From DVED01 sp963838375 (lineage in GTDB: Bacteria; Cyanobacteriota; Cyanobacteriia; Cyanobacteriales; Geitlerinemataceae): 64,000 nucleotides of DNA. Positions 25,499-34,444 of the stretch are shown piece after piece (within the stretch, counting starts at the first letter, position 1; each line of letters opens with the position of its first letter). The stretch is from assembly GCA_963838375.1 (NCBI GenBank), contig CAWIQY010000021.1, forward strand, positions 310,001 to 374,000, in the 5' to 3' direction. Position numbers and translations under genes: made by a program. The notes beneath the pieces were generated by a model. It did not search any database. It worked only from the letters and a program-made list of their open reading frames with translations, and was not told where the DNA came from.

Positions 25499-28300
25499 AT
25501 GCCTAAAGATAACTTATCGATCGCAATCGATCTCCAAGCAACTCCATTGGAGTATCGCCAAGTAGATCCCCTAGAATATCGATCGGATTTTGAGATGAAC
25601 CCACCGATACGGGTTTCTCCCGATGGATTTTGGCAAAGTGTGGATGACATTCCCGCAGCCCGATCGATCGTCCAACCTGCCATCCAACCCAGTCAGTTCC
25701 AAGCCTTCACCCTCGATGCCGCCGCGCTTCAAACCTCGTTGGCTAATGCCCCACAAGAGTTTACCGCCGCGCGATCCGCATCCGAAGTGATTCCTCTGGA
25801 AATCACCTTACCGATGCCCGATGGCACCTTCCCCCGCTTCCAGGTGGAAGAGTCCCCCATCATGGAACCGGAACTCGCCGCCAAATTCCCCCAAATCCAA
25901 ACCTACAGCGGTCAGGGCATCGACGACCCCACGGCAAGCGTCCGCTTCGATCTCACCCCCGCTGGTTTCCACGCCCAGGTACTCTCCCCCTCCGGAACCT
26001 ACTACATCGATCCCTACTACCACCTCGACGACAGCCTTTACGTCAGCTACTTCAAACGGGATTACCTCAACCGTCCTGACTTCACCTTCCACGAAGATCT
26101 CCACGAACATTCCCACGAACATTCCCACGAAGAAGGATTGCGTTTGGAATTAGAACGGGATGAAACTCTTGTTTCCGGTGATGTCGCATCCATCCTAGAT
26201 GTTCCCATTTTAGAACCCTCGGTAGAGGGCGAACTCCGCACCTATCAACTTGCTGTTGCTGCCACCGGAGAATATACCCAATTCCACGGCGGAACGGTGG
26301 AATTAGGGCAAGCCGCCATCGTCACAGCCATCAATCGCGTCAGTGGCATCTACGAAAACGAACTCGCCATTCGCCTGCAACTGGTTGCCAATAACGATGC
26401 CCTGGTTTACACCAACCCCGCCACCGATCCTTATACCAACAACAGCGCCTCCGCCTTGTTGAGTCAAAATCAAGCTAACATCGATGCGGTGATTGGCGAT
26501 GCCAACTACGACATCGGACACGTCTTCAGTACTGGCGGCGGCGGCTTAGCATCCTTGGGTGTCGTGGGATTATCTGGAAACAAAGCCCGAGGCGAAACCG
26601 GACTGTTCAATCCCATCGGCGACCCCTTCTATATCGATTATGTCGCCCACGAAATGGGACATCAATTCTCGGCGCGTCACACCTTCAACGGCTGCGGCAG
26701 TGGAAGTTTCGGCAGTGGCTACGAACCGGGTAGCGGTTCGACCATTATGGCTTATGCCGGGATTTGCGGTAGTGACAACTTGCAACTCAACAGCGATCCC
26801 TACTTCCACTCCGCCAGCTTCGATCGAATTCAAGCGTTCGTCACCACCGGATTTGCCAACGAAGCCGCGACAATTACCCCCACAGGCAATCTCATCCCCA
26901 CCGTCAGCGCGGGTTTAGACTACACCATTCCCGCTGCGACACCGTTTCAACTCACGGCAACGGGATTGGATGCCGATGGCGACATTCTCACCTACAACTG
27001 GGAACAATACGATCGCGGGCCCGCTCAACCTGTATCCGCACCCGACAATGGTTTTAGTCCGTTATTTCGATCGTTCCTGCCGACCACCGACCCGACGCGC
27101 ACCTTTCCCCGACTGCCAGATCTGCTCGATAACACCACCACCGTCGGGGAAAAACTGCCCACAACCGATCGCACCTTGAACTTCCGCGCCACCGTGCGGG
27201 ATAACCACAGTGGCGGTGGTGGCGTCAATTCTGACAATATGAGGATTACGGTGGTGAACACCGGAACGCCTTTTATCGTCACCAGTCACAACAGCGCCGA
27301 CACACGCACGGGAAATACGATCGAAACCTTAACCTGGGATGTTGCTGGAACCTCCGACGCACTGATTAATACTGCTACTGTCAATATCCTGCTGTCCACA
27401 GATGGGGGTAACACTTTTTCAACCCTTTTGGCTGCTAATACTCCCAATGATGGTTCCCAACCGATCGTTTTTCCCAACGTAGAGGCAACTAACACTCGGA
27501 TTAAAATTGAGGCGGTTGATAATATCTTCTTCGATATCACCGATGCTGATTTTGCGATCGTTGCTGTCCCGGCTGCCACTTTGGACGATGATAGCTTGGT
27601 GGGAACCTCTGGGGACGATCAAATTCTTGCCTTAGCTGGACGAGATACCGTCCGAGGTGGCGAAGGCAACGACCAAATTTTGGGTCAAGGCGGCGATGAC
27701 CAACTCCACGGCGGTTTGGGAGACGATAGCCTCCATGGCGGTGCCGACAACGACGAACTCCACGGCGGACTCGACAACGATACCCTCCACGGAGCGATCG
27801 ACAATGATACACTCCAGGGAGAAGACGGAAACGATCGTCTTTTGGGAGGTTTAGGAGATGACCAACTCCACGGCGGACTCGACAACGACAGCCTGTTCGG
27901 TCAAGATGGCAACGATACCCTCGACGGCGGTGCTGGAGACGATCGTCTGTACGGCGGCAACGGCACAGATACCCTCGTCGGCACAAACCCCACAGCAGCC
28001 GGAGTCGGCGAATTCGATATTCTCAGGGGACACGCCGACGCAGACCTCTTCATCCTGGGTGATATCACCCAACCTTACTACGTCGGGGACGGAATTGCCG
28101 ATTATGCTGGACTTCGGGACTTCACCTTTGCAGAAGATACCATCCAACTCTACGGCGGCGAAACTTATCAACTTCTCGAATCCAACGGCAACACCCAAAT
28201 TCGCCTGAACGGAGATTTAATCAATGGAGATTTAATCGGAATTATCAATGGAGTAACGGGTTTGAATTTGAGCGATTCCAGCGTCTTTAGTTACGTTTGA
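25499..28300 (+). CDS. Reprolysin-like zinc metalloprotease with RTX repeats
   Basis: A 933-residue protein. Residues about 90-180 resemble a propeptide and are followed by a His-rich stretch (HEHSHEHSHEE). A metzincin-type catalytic domain follows with HEMGHQFSARH (zinc ligands His384, His388, His394; Glu385 as base) and a Met-turn-like GSTIMAYAGIC. A PKD/Ig-like region spans about 455-690. At about 700-835 there are tandem GGxGxDxLxGG nonapeptides binding calcium, typical of type I secreted proteins. The end (DLIGIINGVTGLNLSDSSVF) could carry the secretion signal. No type I secretion genes are in the window. There is no N-terminal signal peptide, in line with type I export. Confidence 0.92.
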   Translation: MPKDNLSIAIDLQATPLEYRQVDPLEYRSDFEMNPPIRVSPDGFWQSVDDIPAARSIVQPAIQPSQFQAFTLDAAALQTSLANAPQEFTAARSASEVIPLEITLPMPDGTFPRFQVEESPIMEPELAAKFPQIQTYSGQGIDDPTASVRFDLTPAGFHAQVLSPSGTYYIDPYYHLDDSLYVSYFKRDYLNRPDFTFHEDLHEHSHEHSHEEGLRLELERDETLVSGDVASILDVPILEPSVEGELRTYQLAVAATGEYTQFHGGTVELGQAAIVTAINRVSGIYENELAIRLQLVANNDALVYTNPATDPYTNNSASALLSQNQANIDAVIGDANYDIGHVFSTGGGGLASLGVVGLSGNKARGETGLFNPIGDPFYIDYVAHEMGHQFSARHTFNGCGSGSFGSGYEPGSGSTIMAYAGICGSDNLQLNSDPYFHSASFDRIQAFVTTGFANEAATITPTGNLIPTVSAGLDYTIPAATPFQLTATGLDADGDILTYNWEQYDRGPAQPVSAPDNGFSPLFRSFLPTTDPTRTFPRLPDLLDNTTTVGEKLPTTDRTLNFRATVRDNHSGGGGVNSDNMRITVVNTGTPFIVTSHNSADTRTGNTIETLTWDVAGTSDALINTATVNILLSTDGGNTFSTLLAANTPNDGSQPIVFPNVEATNTRIKIEAVDNIFFDITDADFAIVAVPAATLDDDSLVGTSGDDQILALAGRDTVRGGEGNDQILGQGGDDQLHGGLGDDSLHGGADNDELHGGLDNDTLHGAIDNDTLQGEDGNDRLLGGLGDDQLHGGLDNDSLFGQDGNDTLDGGAGDDRLYGGNGTDTLVGTNPTAAGVGEFDILRGHADADLFILGDITQPYYVGDGIADYAGLRDFTFAEDTIQLYGGETYQLLESNGNTQIRLNGDLINGDLIGIINGVTGLNLSDSSVFSYV

Positions 28301-28313
28301 AACTCAGCACTCG

Positions 28314-28350
28314 TTCAAAATCCGGTTTCTAGTCAAAGCCGGGTTTTGAA
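28314..28350. terminator. Bidirectional terminator between convergent genes
   Basis: TTCAAAATCCGGTTT pairs with AAAGCCGGGTTTTGAA across a 6-base loop with two mismatches, giving A- and T-rich outer arms on both sides. It sits between the protease stop (28300) and the opposing stop at 28351. Confidence 0.7.
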
Positions 28351-28926
28351 TCAACTCCGTTGAAACTTAACCTTCGTCCATCCCACAAACCGTCTCCACA
28401 ACGATCGGACTACTTTTCGCTGAACGAGCATATGTAAAATAATCACACATAAAAAGGTATACGAGAACCAAAAATGTAGATTTCTACCTAAATTCACCAA
28501 TTCTGAGTTTTGCGGAAAAAGATCCGGCAACAAAATTCCAAACAAATGAACGTTATTACTTTTAAACGAGTTGGAGAAAAAGAAACCCGTCACTGGAACC
28601 ACCCACATAAATACATAGAGCGTCGTATGCAATGCCACTGCTTGATACCACTTTTTAGTCCGCTTAGGCATTCGTTTAATGTACTTACGCCACCACACTC
28701 GCAAAAGGACTAAAATTCTCCAGGTTAAAAGTCCGAGAACTAAGGCACCCATAGACTTGTGGAAGTCGTAGAGAGGATTGCGAATTACAACTTCGCGGGG
28801 TAATCGTGCCATCACCGGCCCCGTGGTAAATAGAACCAAGTAGCCGACTGACATCACCCAGTGAAGGGACATCAAGTGTTTGAAAGCAGAATTGAGTCGG
28901 GGACGGGTTGTTGGCGATGTACTCAT
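28351..28926 (-). CDS. Cytochrome b561-type membrane protein
   Basis: A 191-residue protein with four predicted membrane helices (MSLHWVMSVGYLVLFTTGPV; SMGALVLGLLTWRILVLL; LHTTLYVFMWVVPVTGFFFS; LHFWFSYTFLCVIILHML) and conserved His residues near helices 1, 2, 3 and 4, matching di-haem ligation in cytochrome b561/b-type hydrogenase subunits. It would carry electrons in the membrane; donor and acceptor are unknown. It stands alone, convergent with the protease gene. Confidence 0.85.
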   Translation of the reverse strand: MSTSPTTRPRLNSAFKHLMSLHWVMSVGYLVLFTTGPVMARLPREVVIRNPLYDFHKSMGALVLGLLTWRILVLLRVWWRKYIKRMPKRTKKWYQAVALHTTLYVFMWVVPVTGFFFSNSFKSNNVHLFGILLPDLFPQNSELVNLGRNLHFWFSYTFLCVIILHMLVQRKVVRSLWRRFVGWTKVKFQRS

Positions 28927-29116
28927 ACCCTATATGCAATAATTAACTCTGCATCGTTAATACTATAGAATTCTATTATAGAACCCACGTCAGTCGATTG
29001 CCACTGGCTGAAATTTTGACCTGAAATTAGGTAAATTGGGGCAGTTGTAGGTTTAGAGACTGTTATTGCATCTTGCGTCAGCTCACGACCCAACGATCGA
29101 CCATTCTTGGGTTAGG

Positions 29117-29440
29117 CTAGAAGGAACTTGGAGCGTGCTCGAAGCCTTGAACTTTTGCCAGTTGGTACAGCGCATTGGCTCGCGAGCGATCGTCACTTTT
29201 GATGAGTGTTGCCAGGTTATTGGAAGCTAAACCATGTCCTCGATCGCTAGCGAGAGTATACCACTTTTCGGCTTCGGGTTCGTTCGGTTCGGTGCTTCCC
29301 AAACCGAGGTGATAGATCGAACCGACTAAACATTGAGCTTCTGCGTTACCATCTTCCGCCAATGTTAGGAGTAGTTGCAAAGCACGATCGTACTCTCCGG
29401 TATCGTATGCAGTTTGGGCAGTTGTTAAGATTGAAGCCAT
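29117..29440 (-). CDS. Sel1-like repeat protein
   Basis: A 107-residue protein from ATG 29440 (MASILTTAQTAYDTGEYDRA). It has Sel1/TPR-like units: LQLLLTLAEDGNAEAQCLVG, SIYHLGLGSTEPNEPEAEKW and LASDRGHGLASNNLATLI. The framework is an alpha-solenoid adaptor. The frame stays open 11 codons further upstream (to 29473), but the residues there are not repeat-like, so the inner ATG is chosen. No partner is evident. Confidence 0.75.
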   Translation of the reverse strand: MASILTTAQTAYDTGEYDRALQLLLTLAEDGNAEAQCLVGSIYHLGLGSTEPNEPEAEKWYTLASDRGHGLASNNLATLIKSDDRSRANALYQLAKVQGFEHAPSSF

Positions 29441-29512
29441 TTTTGATTCTGTACAATGCGGAGAAAATCTCAAAACATCTGAGGAGCTTGGCGATCGTCT
29501 CTAAGACGAAAA

Positions 29513-29551
29513 CACCGTGTTGACCTAACATTATTCTAGGTTAACACGGTG
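29513..29551 (-). terminator. Long hairpin between the Sel1 and flotillin genes
   Basis: CACCGTGTTGACCTA pairs with TAGGTTAACACGGTG (one mismatch) around 9 bases. Read on the minus strand, TTTTCGTC follows the stem, so it could end the flotillin transcript about 180 bp after its stop. It also lies just upstream of the Sel1 gene. Confidence 0.55.
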
Positions 29552-29730
29552 AAAAAATAAACAGTTTCGATCGGAATTTTTGAATCAGAAGTGTCGCCCC
29601 GAAACCCGATCGATCCAGGAAATTATGCCGAGTCGTTTTCAGTAAAAATGAACACAAATCTCCGGGCGATAATATCAATAAGAAGCCCCGATCGATCGGG
29701 TAAGAAATTCGCCATCAATAATCGACACTT

Positions 29731-31829
29731 CTAGGTTTTGGCTGACTCATTCGGTGAGCCGTCCTGTGGATTCCGTTTTGAATTCGGCAATGCTTGCGGC
29801 AGGGGAGGCGGTGGTGGAACGTTAGCGGCAGGTTTGCGTTTAGATTTGGGATTGGGAGATTTGACAGCTTCGCTGAGCGTTTCCAGGGATTCTGGAATTT
29901 TGCCGCCATTGCTGCGGATGGATTGCGTCAGCTTGCCCAACAGCGACTCGAGTTTTCCTTCTTCCAACAGCGCCGTCATCAGCGTCAAGCCGCTGGTGGA
30001 AAGCATCAGTTTGGTAATATCTTGCGTGCCGCTTGTTCCGTTGCCGTTCGCACCGGGAAACGCATAAATTTTGGCATCTCCCAAAACGCCAGGTTGTGGG
30101 GCTAAAGCTGCCACGACTTCCGGTAGTTTCTCAATGAATTGAGGGCCAGTTCGGTAATGACGTGGGCGATGCGGTTGGCGTCGCTGATAGCATTTTCGGC
30201 AACAACTTTGGCTTCAATCCCCTCAGCTTCCGCTAAATCTTTATCGCGATTGGCAGCAGCAAGGGTACGAATGGATTCGGCTTCCAAATCCGCTGCTTGG
30301 CGGGCGATTTCCGCTTGTCGCTTGCGTCGGAATACGTCAATTTCGATGACGTTTTGGTCGATGATGCGCTGGCGTTGTGCATCTTGTTCGGCAACGATAA
30401 TCGAGAGACGTTGTTGGCGTTCGGCTTGTTCGAGTTCGGTGGCGGTAACAACTGCCGATTCGGCTTTGGCGCGTTCGGCTTCGGCAATTAAGCGTTCTCG
30501 TTCTTTTTGGGCAATGGCAATGGCGGCTTCTTGCTGGGCAATCTGAGACAGTTGTTCGGATTCGGCAATTTCAACTTGAGATTTGAGGCGGTTCGATTCG
30601 ATCGTTTTTTGGCGAGTGATTTCCGCCATTTCCGCTTCTTGTTTTTGCAGCGCTTGAGCAACTTTGAGTTTTTTCTGCTGTTCTTCTAGGGTGATATCGG
30701 CGATGATTTGACTTTGTTGGACGGAGAGTTTTTTGCGAATTTCTTCCTCTTCAACAGCTTTGAGTTGCAAGATTTTATTGCGCTGTTGATTGGCCGCTTC
30801 TTTATCTTGAGATTCCTGAATTTCTCGGGCGCGTTGCGCTCGCAGAGATTGAACCTCTAACTGTTGGGCGAGTTCTGCGTCTTCTTTTTGTTTCTCGATA
30901 TCTAAGGATTGTTTGCGGGCGTTGAGTTCTTTTTGTTCGATTTCAACTTGGGTAGCCAGGGCAATTTCCCGGCGTTCTTTTTCGGTGATCAGTTCGACTT
31001 CTTCTTTTTGTTTGATCGATCGTTGAATGGTCTCGGTACGAAGTTTCACCCCTTGGGTATCGAAGAAGTTATTGCTGTCATAGGTGTTGCTTTCTTCAAT
31101 TTCGGAAATCGCAATATTGTTCAGCGTCAGACCAATTTTTTTGAGATCGGGTTCGATGAGATTCAAGACTTCTTGAGCAAAGCCCAATTTATCGGAATCA
31201 ATATCTGCAAGCTTCTTGCTTTTGGCGGCAGCCCGAATGGCATCATCTGCCCGTTTTTCAATGGCATTCTTAATGTCTTCAACGGTAATTTTACCATTTT
31301 GGGATAAACGCTCGGTTGCTGTTTTGATATCTTCATCCACTGCGTTGATGCAGACAAAAAATGTCACTCGCATATCGGCTCTCAAGTAGTCTTGGGTGCG
31401 AACGGCGAGTTTTCCGGTGCGTTCGACATCGATCGAGATTTCTTTGAGAGGAACGCGAGTCAGACGATCGAAAACAGGAAGCACCAAACAACCACCATGT
31501 TTGATCACCGTACGCTGCTTGCGAATTACACCACCCGTTTTGACAAAGGCTTCGTTGGCGGGAGTGACTTGATACAGACGAGAATAGACGATCGTTCCCA
31601 GCAGTAACAGAAAAATAATTCCGGCAAAAACTCCAGCAAAGACTGTTAAACTTCCCCCAATTAAACCGAGGGTTGGTTGTGTGGGTTTGCTGGGGAAATT
31701 GGGGAAATAAATATTAGCATCGATCGTTTCGATCGCCCTCGGATTCGATTCGAGTTCCGGGAGATCGATCGTCGGTAAAGATTGCAAAAAAGTTAACCAA
31801 AATAGCATTGTTGTTAAGACAATAAACAA
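29731..31829 (-). pseudogene. Flotillin-like (SPFH/YqiK) protein, frameshifted near C-terminus
   Basis: The first frame (31829-30102) has an N-terminal membrane segment (LTVFAGVFAGIIFLLLLGTI), an SPFH/band 7 domain at about residues 80-270 (SRLYQVTPANEAFVKTGGVI) and a long Glu/Ala/Gln-rich coiled coil typical of flotillins. After HVITELAL the frame is lost at about 30143. The next frame resumes as FIEKLPEVVAALAPQPGVLG and ends at 29731 with a Pro-rich tail. One extra A (CTCAAATTC instead of CTCAATTC) would restore the gene. Flotillins scaffold membrane microdomains. The YqiJ-like partner lies 148 bp upstream. Confidence 0.9.
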
Positions 31830-31866
31830 CTGAAAGAAGATTAACGGTAAGACGAGTTAATCGTTA

Positions 31867-31895
31867 CCGGGGCAACCACAGGGGGATTGCCCCTA
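31867..31895. repeat. Palindromic repeat of the GGGGCAA...TTGCCCC type
   Basis: GGGGCAA CCACAGGGGGA TTGCCCC forms a 7-bp stem between the YqiJ-like and flotillin genes. The string CAGGGGGATT and the outer GGGGCAA/TTGCCCC arms recur in the element at 40122-40233, so both may be members of one dispersed palindromic family. Confidence 0.55.
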
Positions 31896-31977
31896 CGTTA
31901 ATTCCACGAATCATGTGAAAACACGATCGCGCCTCGAAGGGAAAAAATTTAGATCGCGATCGCGCTGCGAACTCTGG

Positions 31978-32733
31978 CTAACTGCGATCGCCGGACAATT
32001 GGGAATAGGGGGAGTTTTCCAGCCACCGATCGGAATCCGGACTCTCTTTGGCAATGACGAGGTACGCTTGGGGAAGACGATCGATGACAAGAGCCCGATC
32101 TCTGCGTTGGGGAATCACCGTTGCCCAGTCCGGCAGTGTCGCAGAGATCGTCACGCGGTTGCCATCCGCATCCACCACGTCTACCTGACCGATGCGGTGC
32201 TTGGGAATGTCTGCCGAGGATACTTTTCCCAAACACCCGATCAACCGTCCGGCGCTGGCATCTTCGCCGAAGGAAGCAAACAGTTGACCGATAGGTCGGG
32301 CAATCCAACGCCCCAGAAATAAACCCAAGACGATCGCCAACAGCGATATTGCCCCCGCCCAACCGAAAATTTGACTGGGAATTTTGCCAAGGCTTTCTCC
32401 GATAATGACATTCAGCATCCAACCGAAAAACCCGATCAGGCTGAAGTCGATCGCCAGCAATAATAGCAGGGGAACTTGACCGAACCCCAACCATCCCAAA
32501 ACTTTCAGCGGGCTAAACTGCCCTTGTACGTCCGCGTCTAAATCGGCGTCCGCATCCACATCCACATCTGCGTCCACATCGATATCTTCGTCTCCCCCAC
32601 CGCTAGCGATCGCTAACAAGAAGAGAGCAATCCCCATACTCAAAAAGATCCAGTAGGGCAAGTTGGAAAGATCGAAGAGCATGAGTTGGTTGTTGGCAAA
32701 TCCAACGCCATCGATATTCTCTAGGATAGTCAC
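31978..32733 (-). CDS. YqiJ/NfeD-like membrane protein with OB-fold tail
   Basis: A 251-residue protein. An N-terminal helix (WIFLSMGIALFLLAIAS) is followed by a striking acidic run (DIDVDADVDVDADADLDADV, about residues 50-69), two or three more helices (VPLLLLLAIDFSLIGFFGWM; GWAGAISLLAIVLGLFLG), and a soluble C-terminal domain (about 180-245) predicted as OB-fold. YqiJ-type proteins are encoded beside flotillin YqiK (family knowledge), which is the case here, so the two probably form one operon and a membrane-domain complex. The acidic run could bind cations or simply be a spacer. Confidence 0.8.
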   Translation of the reverse strand: MTILENIDGVGFANNQLMLFDLSNLPYWIFLSMGIALFLLAIASGGGDEDIDVDADVDVDADADLDADVQGQFSPLKVLGWLGFGQVPLLLLLAIDFSLIGFFGWMLNVIIGESLGKIPSQIFGWAGAISLLAIVLGLFLGRWIARPIGQLFASFGEDASAGRLIGCLGKVSSADIPKHRIGQVDVVDADGNRVTISATLPDWATVIPQRRDRALVIDRLPQAYLVIAKESPDSDRWLENSPYSQLSGDRS

Positions 32734-32779
32734 CTTACAATAGAAGAAGGGAAAACAAACACAAAACTTTATTTTGGGT

Positions 32780-33172
32780 ATGAAGTTAAAACGACTGGGA
32801 CACGTAGCGATTTGCGTCGAAAATCTCGATCGCGCGGCAGAATTCTATCAAAATCTAGGGATGGATCTGGTTTGGAAAGATGCAGACTGGGCGTATCTCA
32901 AAGCCGGAGAAGACGGACTGGCGCTGCTGAGTCCCCAGTATGCACAAGCCGGACCCCACTTCGGTTTTCTATTCGACGATCGTTCTGAAATAGAAGCGGC
33001 TTACGATCGACTCAAACAAGAGGAAATTCACCTCACCCCCATTCACGAACACCGAGACGGAACCGCATCGTTTTACGGTCGCGATCCCGATGGCAATTGG
33101 TTTGAATACCTCTACGAACCCATCTTGAATAAGAGTTCAGAAGTCCAGGAACTCAGAAGTTCGGCAGTTTAG
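32780..33172 (+). CDS. VOC/glyoxalase family protein
   Basis: A 130-residue protein from ATG 32780 (MKLKRLGHVAICVENLDRAA), with the second beta-alpha-beta unit ending FYGRDPDGNWFEYLYEP. The metal-ligand pattern (His in LGHVAI, Glu in WFEYLYE) is that of glyoxalase/bleomycin-resistance/dioxygenase domains. A TTG two codons upstream (32774) is a less likely start. The substrate cannot be deduced. Confidence 0.88.
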   Translation: MKLKRLGHVAICVENLDRAAEFYQNLGMDLVWKDADWAYLKAGEDGLALLSPQYAQAGPHFGFLFDDRSEIEAAYDRLKQEEIHLTPIHEHRDGTASFYGRDPDGNWFEYLYEPILNKSSEVQELRSSAV

Positions 33173-33261
33173 GAACTCAGGAGTTTAGCTTTCTCCATTG
33201 AAGCCTTGGGGATGGAGCTAACTGCTAATTGCTAACCGCTTATTGCTAGTTATACACATTC

Positions 33262-34344
33262 ATGACTGTTGCCTACGCTGATGCTTTTTCTCCAGACTAT
33301 CTCACCGCGCGGTATCGTTTCCGAGAGGCAGCAACCACCTTGGGAGCAAAACTGGAAGCGCATCCCATCGACCTTTGCGCCCCCAACGGTGAACCCCTGA
33401 CCATCGAGGCGGCGATCCTGGGTTCTGCCAACCCCCAACACGTGACGATCGTTTCTAGTGGCTTGCATGGCGTTGAAGGGTTTTTCGGATCGGCGCTGCA
33501 ATTGGCTTGGATGAAACGAGAGTTGCAAATGCCAACGCTGCCAGACCATACAACTCTGGTGTTACTCCACGCCTTGAACCCCTACGGATTCGCTTGGCGG
33601 CGTCGGTGTAACGAAGACAATGCCGATCTCAATCGTAACTTTCTGCTACCGGGAGAAAAATTTACAGGCAGTCCTCAACGCTACGCCGGGTTCGATCGCT
33701 TTTTCAATCCCCCATCTCCCCCTTCGCAACCAGAACCTTTTCGCCTCAAAGCGATCGCCCTCTTGCTGCGTTACGGACTCACCGCCTTGAAAGAAACGCT
33801 TCCTGTGGGACAATACGACTTCCCCAAAGGACTTTTTTTTGGCGGCAATTCCCCCTCTAAAACCCAGAACATTCTCGCCGCCAATCTTGGGCGTTGGAAG
33901 GGCAATGTCGATCGAGTCCTACACCTGGATTTGCACACCGGATTGGGAAAGCGCGGCACGTACAAGCTGCTGCTGGGACAGTCTACCCCCCCAGAACGGG
34001 TACAGGAGTTGACCCAGAAATTTGGCGCGGATGTAGTGGAAATCTCCCAACCGGGCGGCACATCCTACCGAACGCGGGGCAGTTTGGGCGCCTGGTGTCG
34101 ATCGACCTTTTCCCCCAACCGCTACGACTTCGTACTTGCCGAATTTGGGACATATCCGATGTTAACGGTGTTGGAAGCGTTGCGGGCGGAAAACCGCGCC
34201 CACTGGTGGACAAAACCGGATTCGGCAGTGTGGGAACGATCGAAGCAGCGTTTGGTGGAAGCCTTTGCCCCAACCGATGTAAGTTGGCGCGAAACCGCGA
34301 TCGCGCGGGGGTTAGAGTTGATCGATCGAGTGTGGTCAGATTAG
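33262..34344 (+). CDS. DUF2817 family M14-like carboxypeptidase
   Basis: A 360-residue protein. SSGLHGVEGFFGSALQL (zinc-ligand His and Glu, as HxxE), CNEDNADLNRNFLLPGE (Arg of the substrate site) and the downstream LHLDLHTGLGKRGTYKLLLG (third zinc His) and VLAEFGTYPMLTVLEAL (catalytic Glu) mirror the M14 carboxypeptidase fold. DUF2817 members are annotated as putative metallopeptidases; the substrate is unknown. Complete, apparently monocistronic. Confidence 0.88.
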   Translation: MTVAYADAFSPDYLTARYRFREAATTLGAKLEAHPIDLCAPNGEPLTIEAAILGSANPQHVTIVSSGLHGVEGFFGSALQLAWMKRELQMPTLPDHTTLVLLHALNPYGFAWRRRCNEDNADLNRNFLLPGEKFTGSPQRYAGFDRFFNPPSPPSQPEPFRLKAIALLLRYGLTALKETLPVGQYDFPKGLFFGGNSPSKTQNILAANLGRWKGNVDRVLHLDLHTGLGKRGTYKLLLGQSTPPERVQELTQKFGADVVEISQPGGTSYRTRGSLGAWCRSTFSPNRYDFVLAEFGTYPMLTVLEALRAENRAHWWTKPDSAVWERSKQRLVEAFAPTDVSWRETAIARGLELIDRVWSD

Positions 34345-34444
34345 GGTGTATTGCGCGATCGTCAAAATCTGGTGTAGGGGAGAAGCATTGGGGCAATAAA
34401 TTCCAATGCTTCTCCCTTCTTCGTTTCGGCAGTTTGAAAACACG

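Noticed and set aside
25808..28208. Many minus-strand and alternate frames opposite the RTX protease
   Set aside because: They are shadows of repetitive GGxGxD coding sequence, giving artificial Ser/Pro/Arg-rich proteins.
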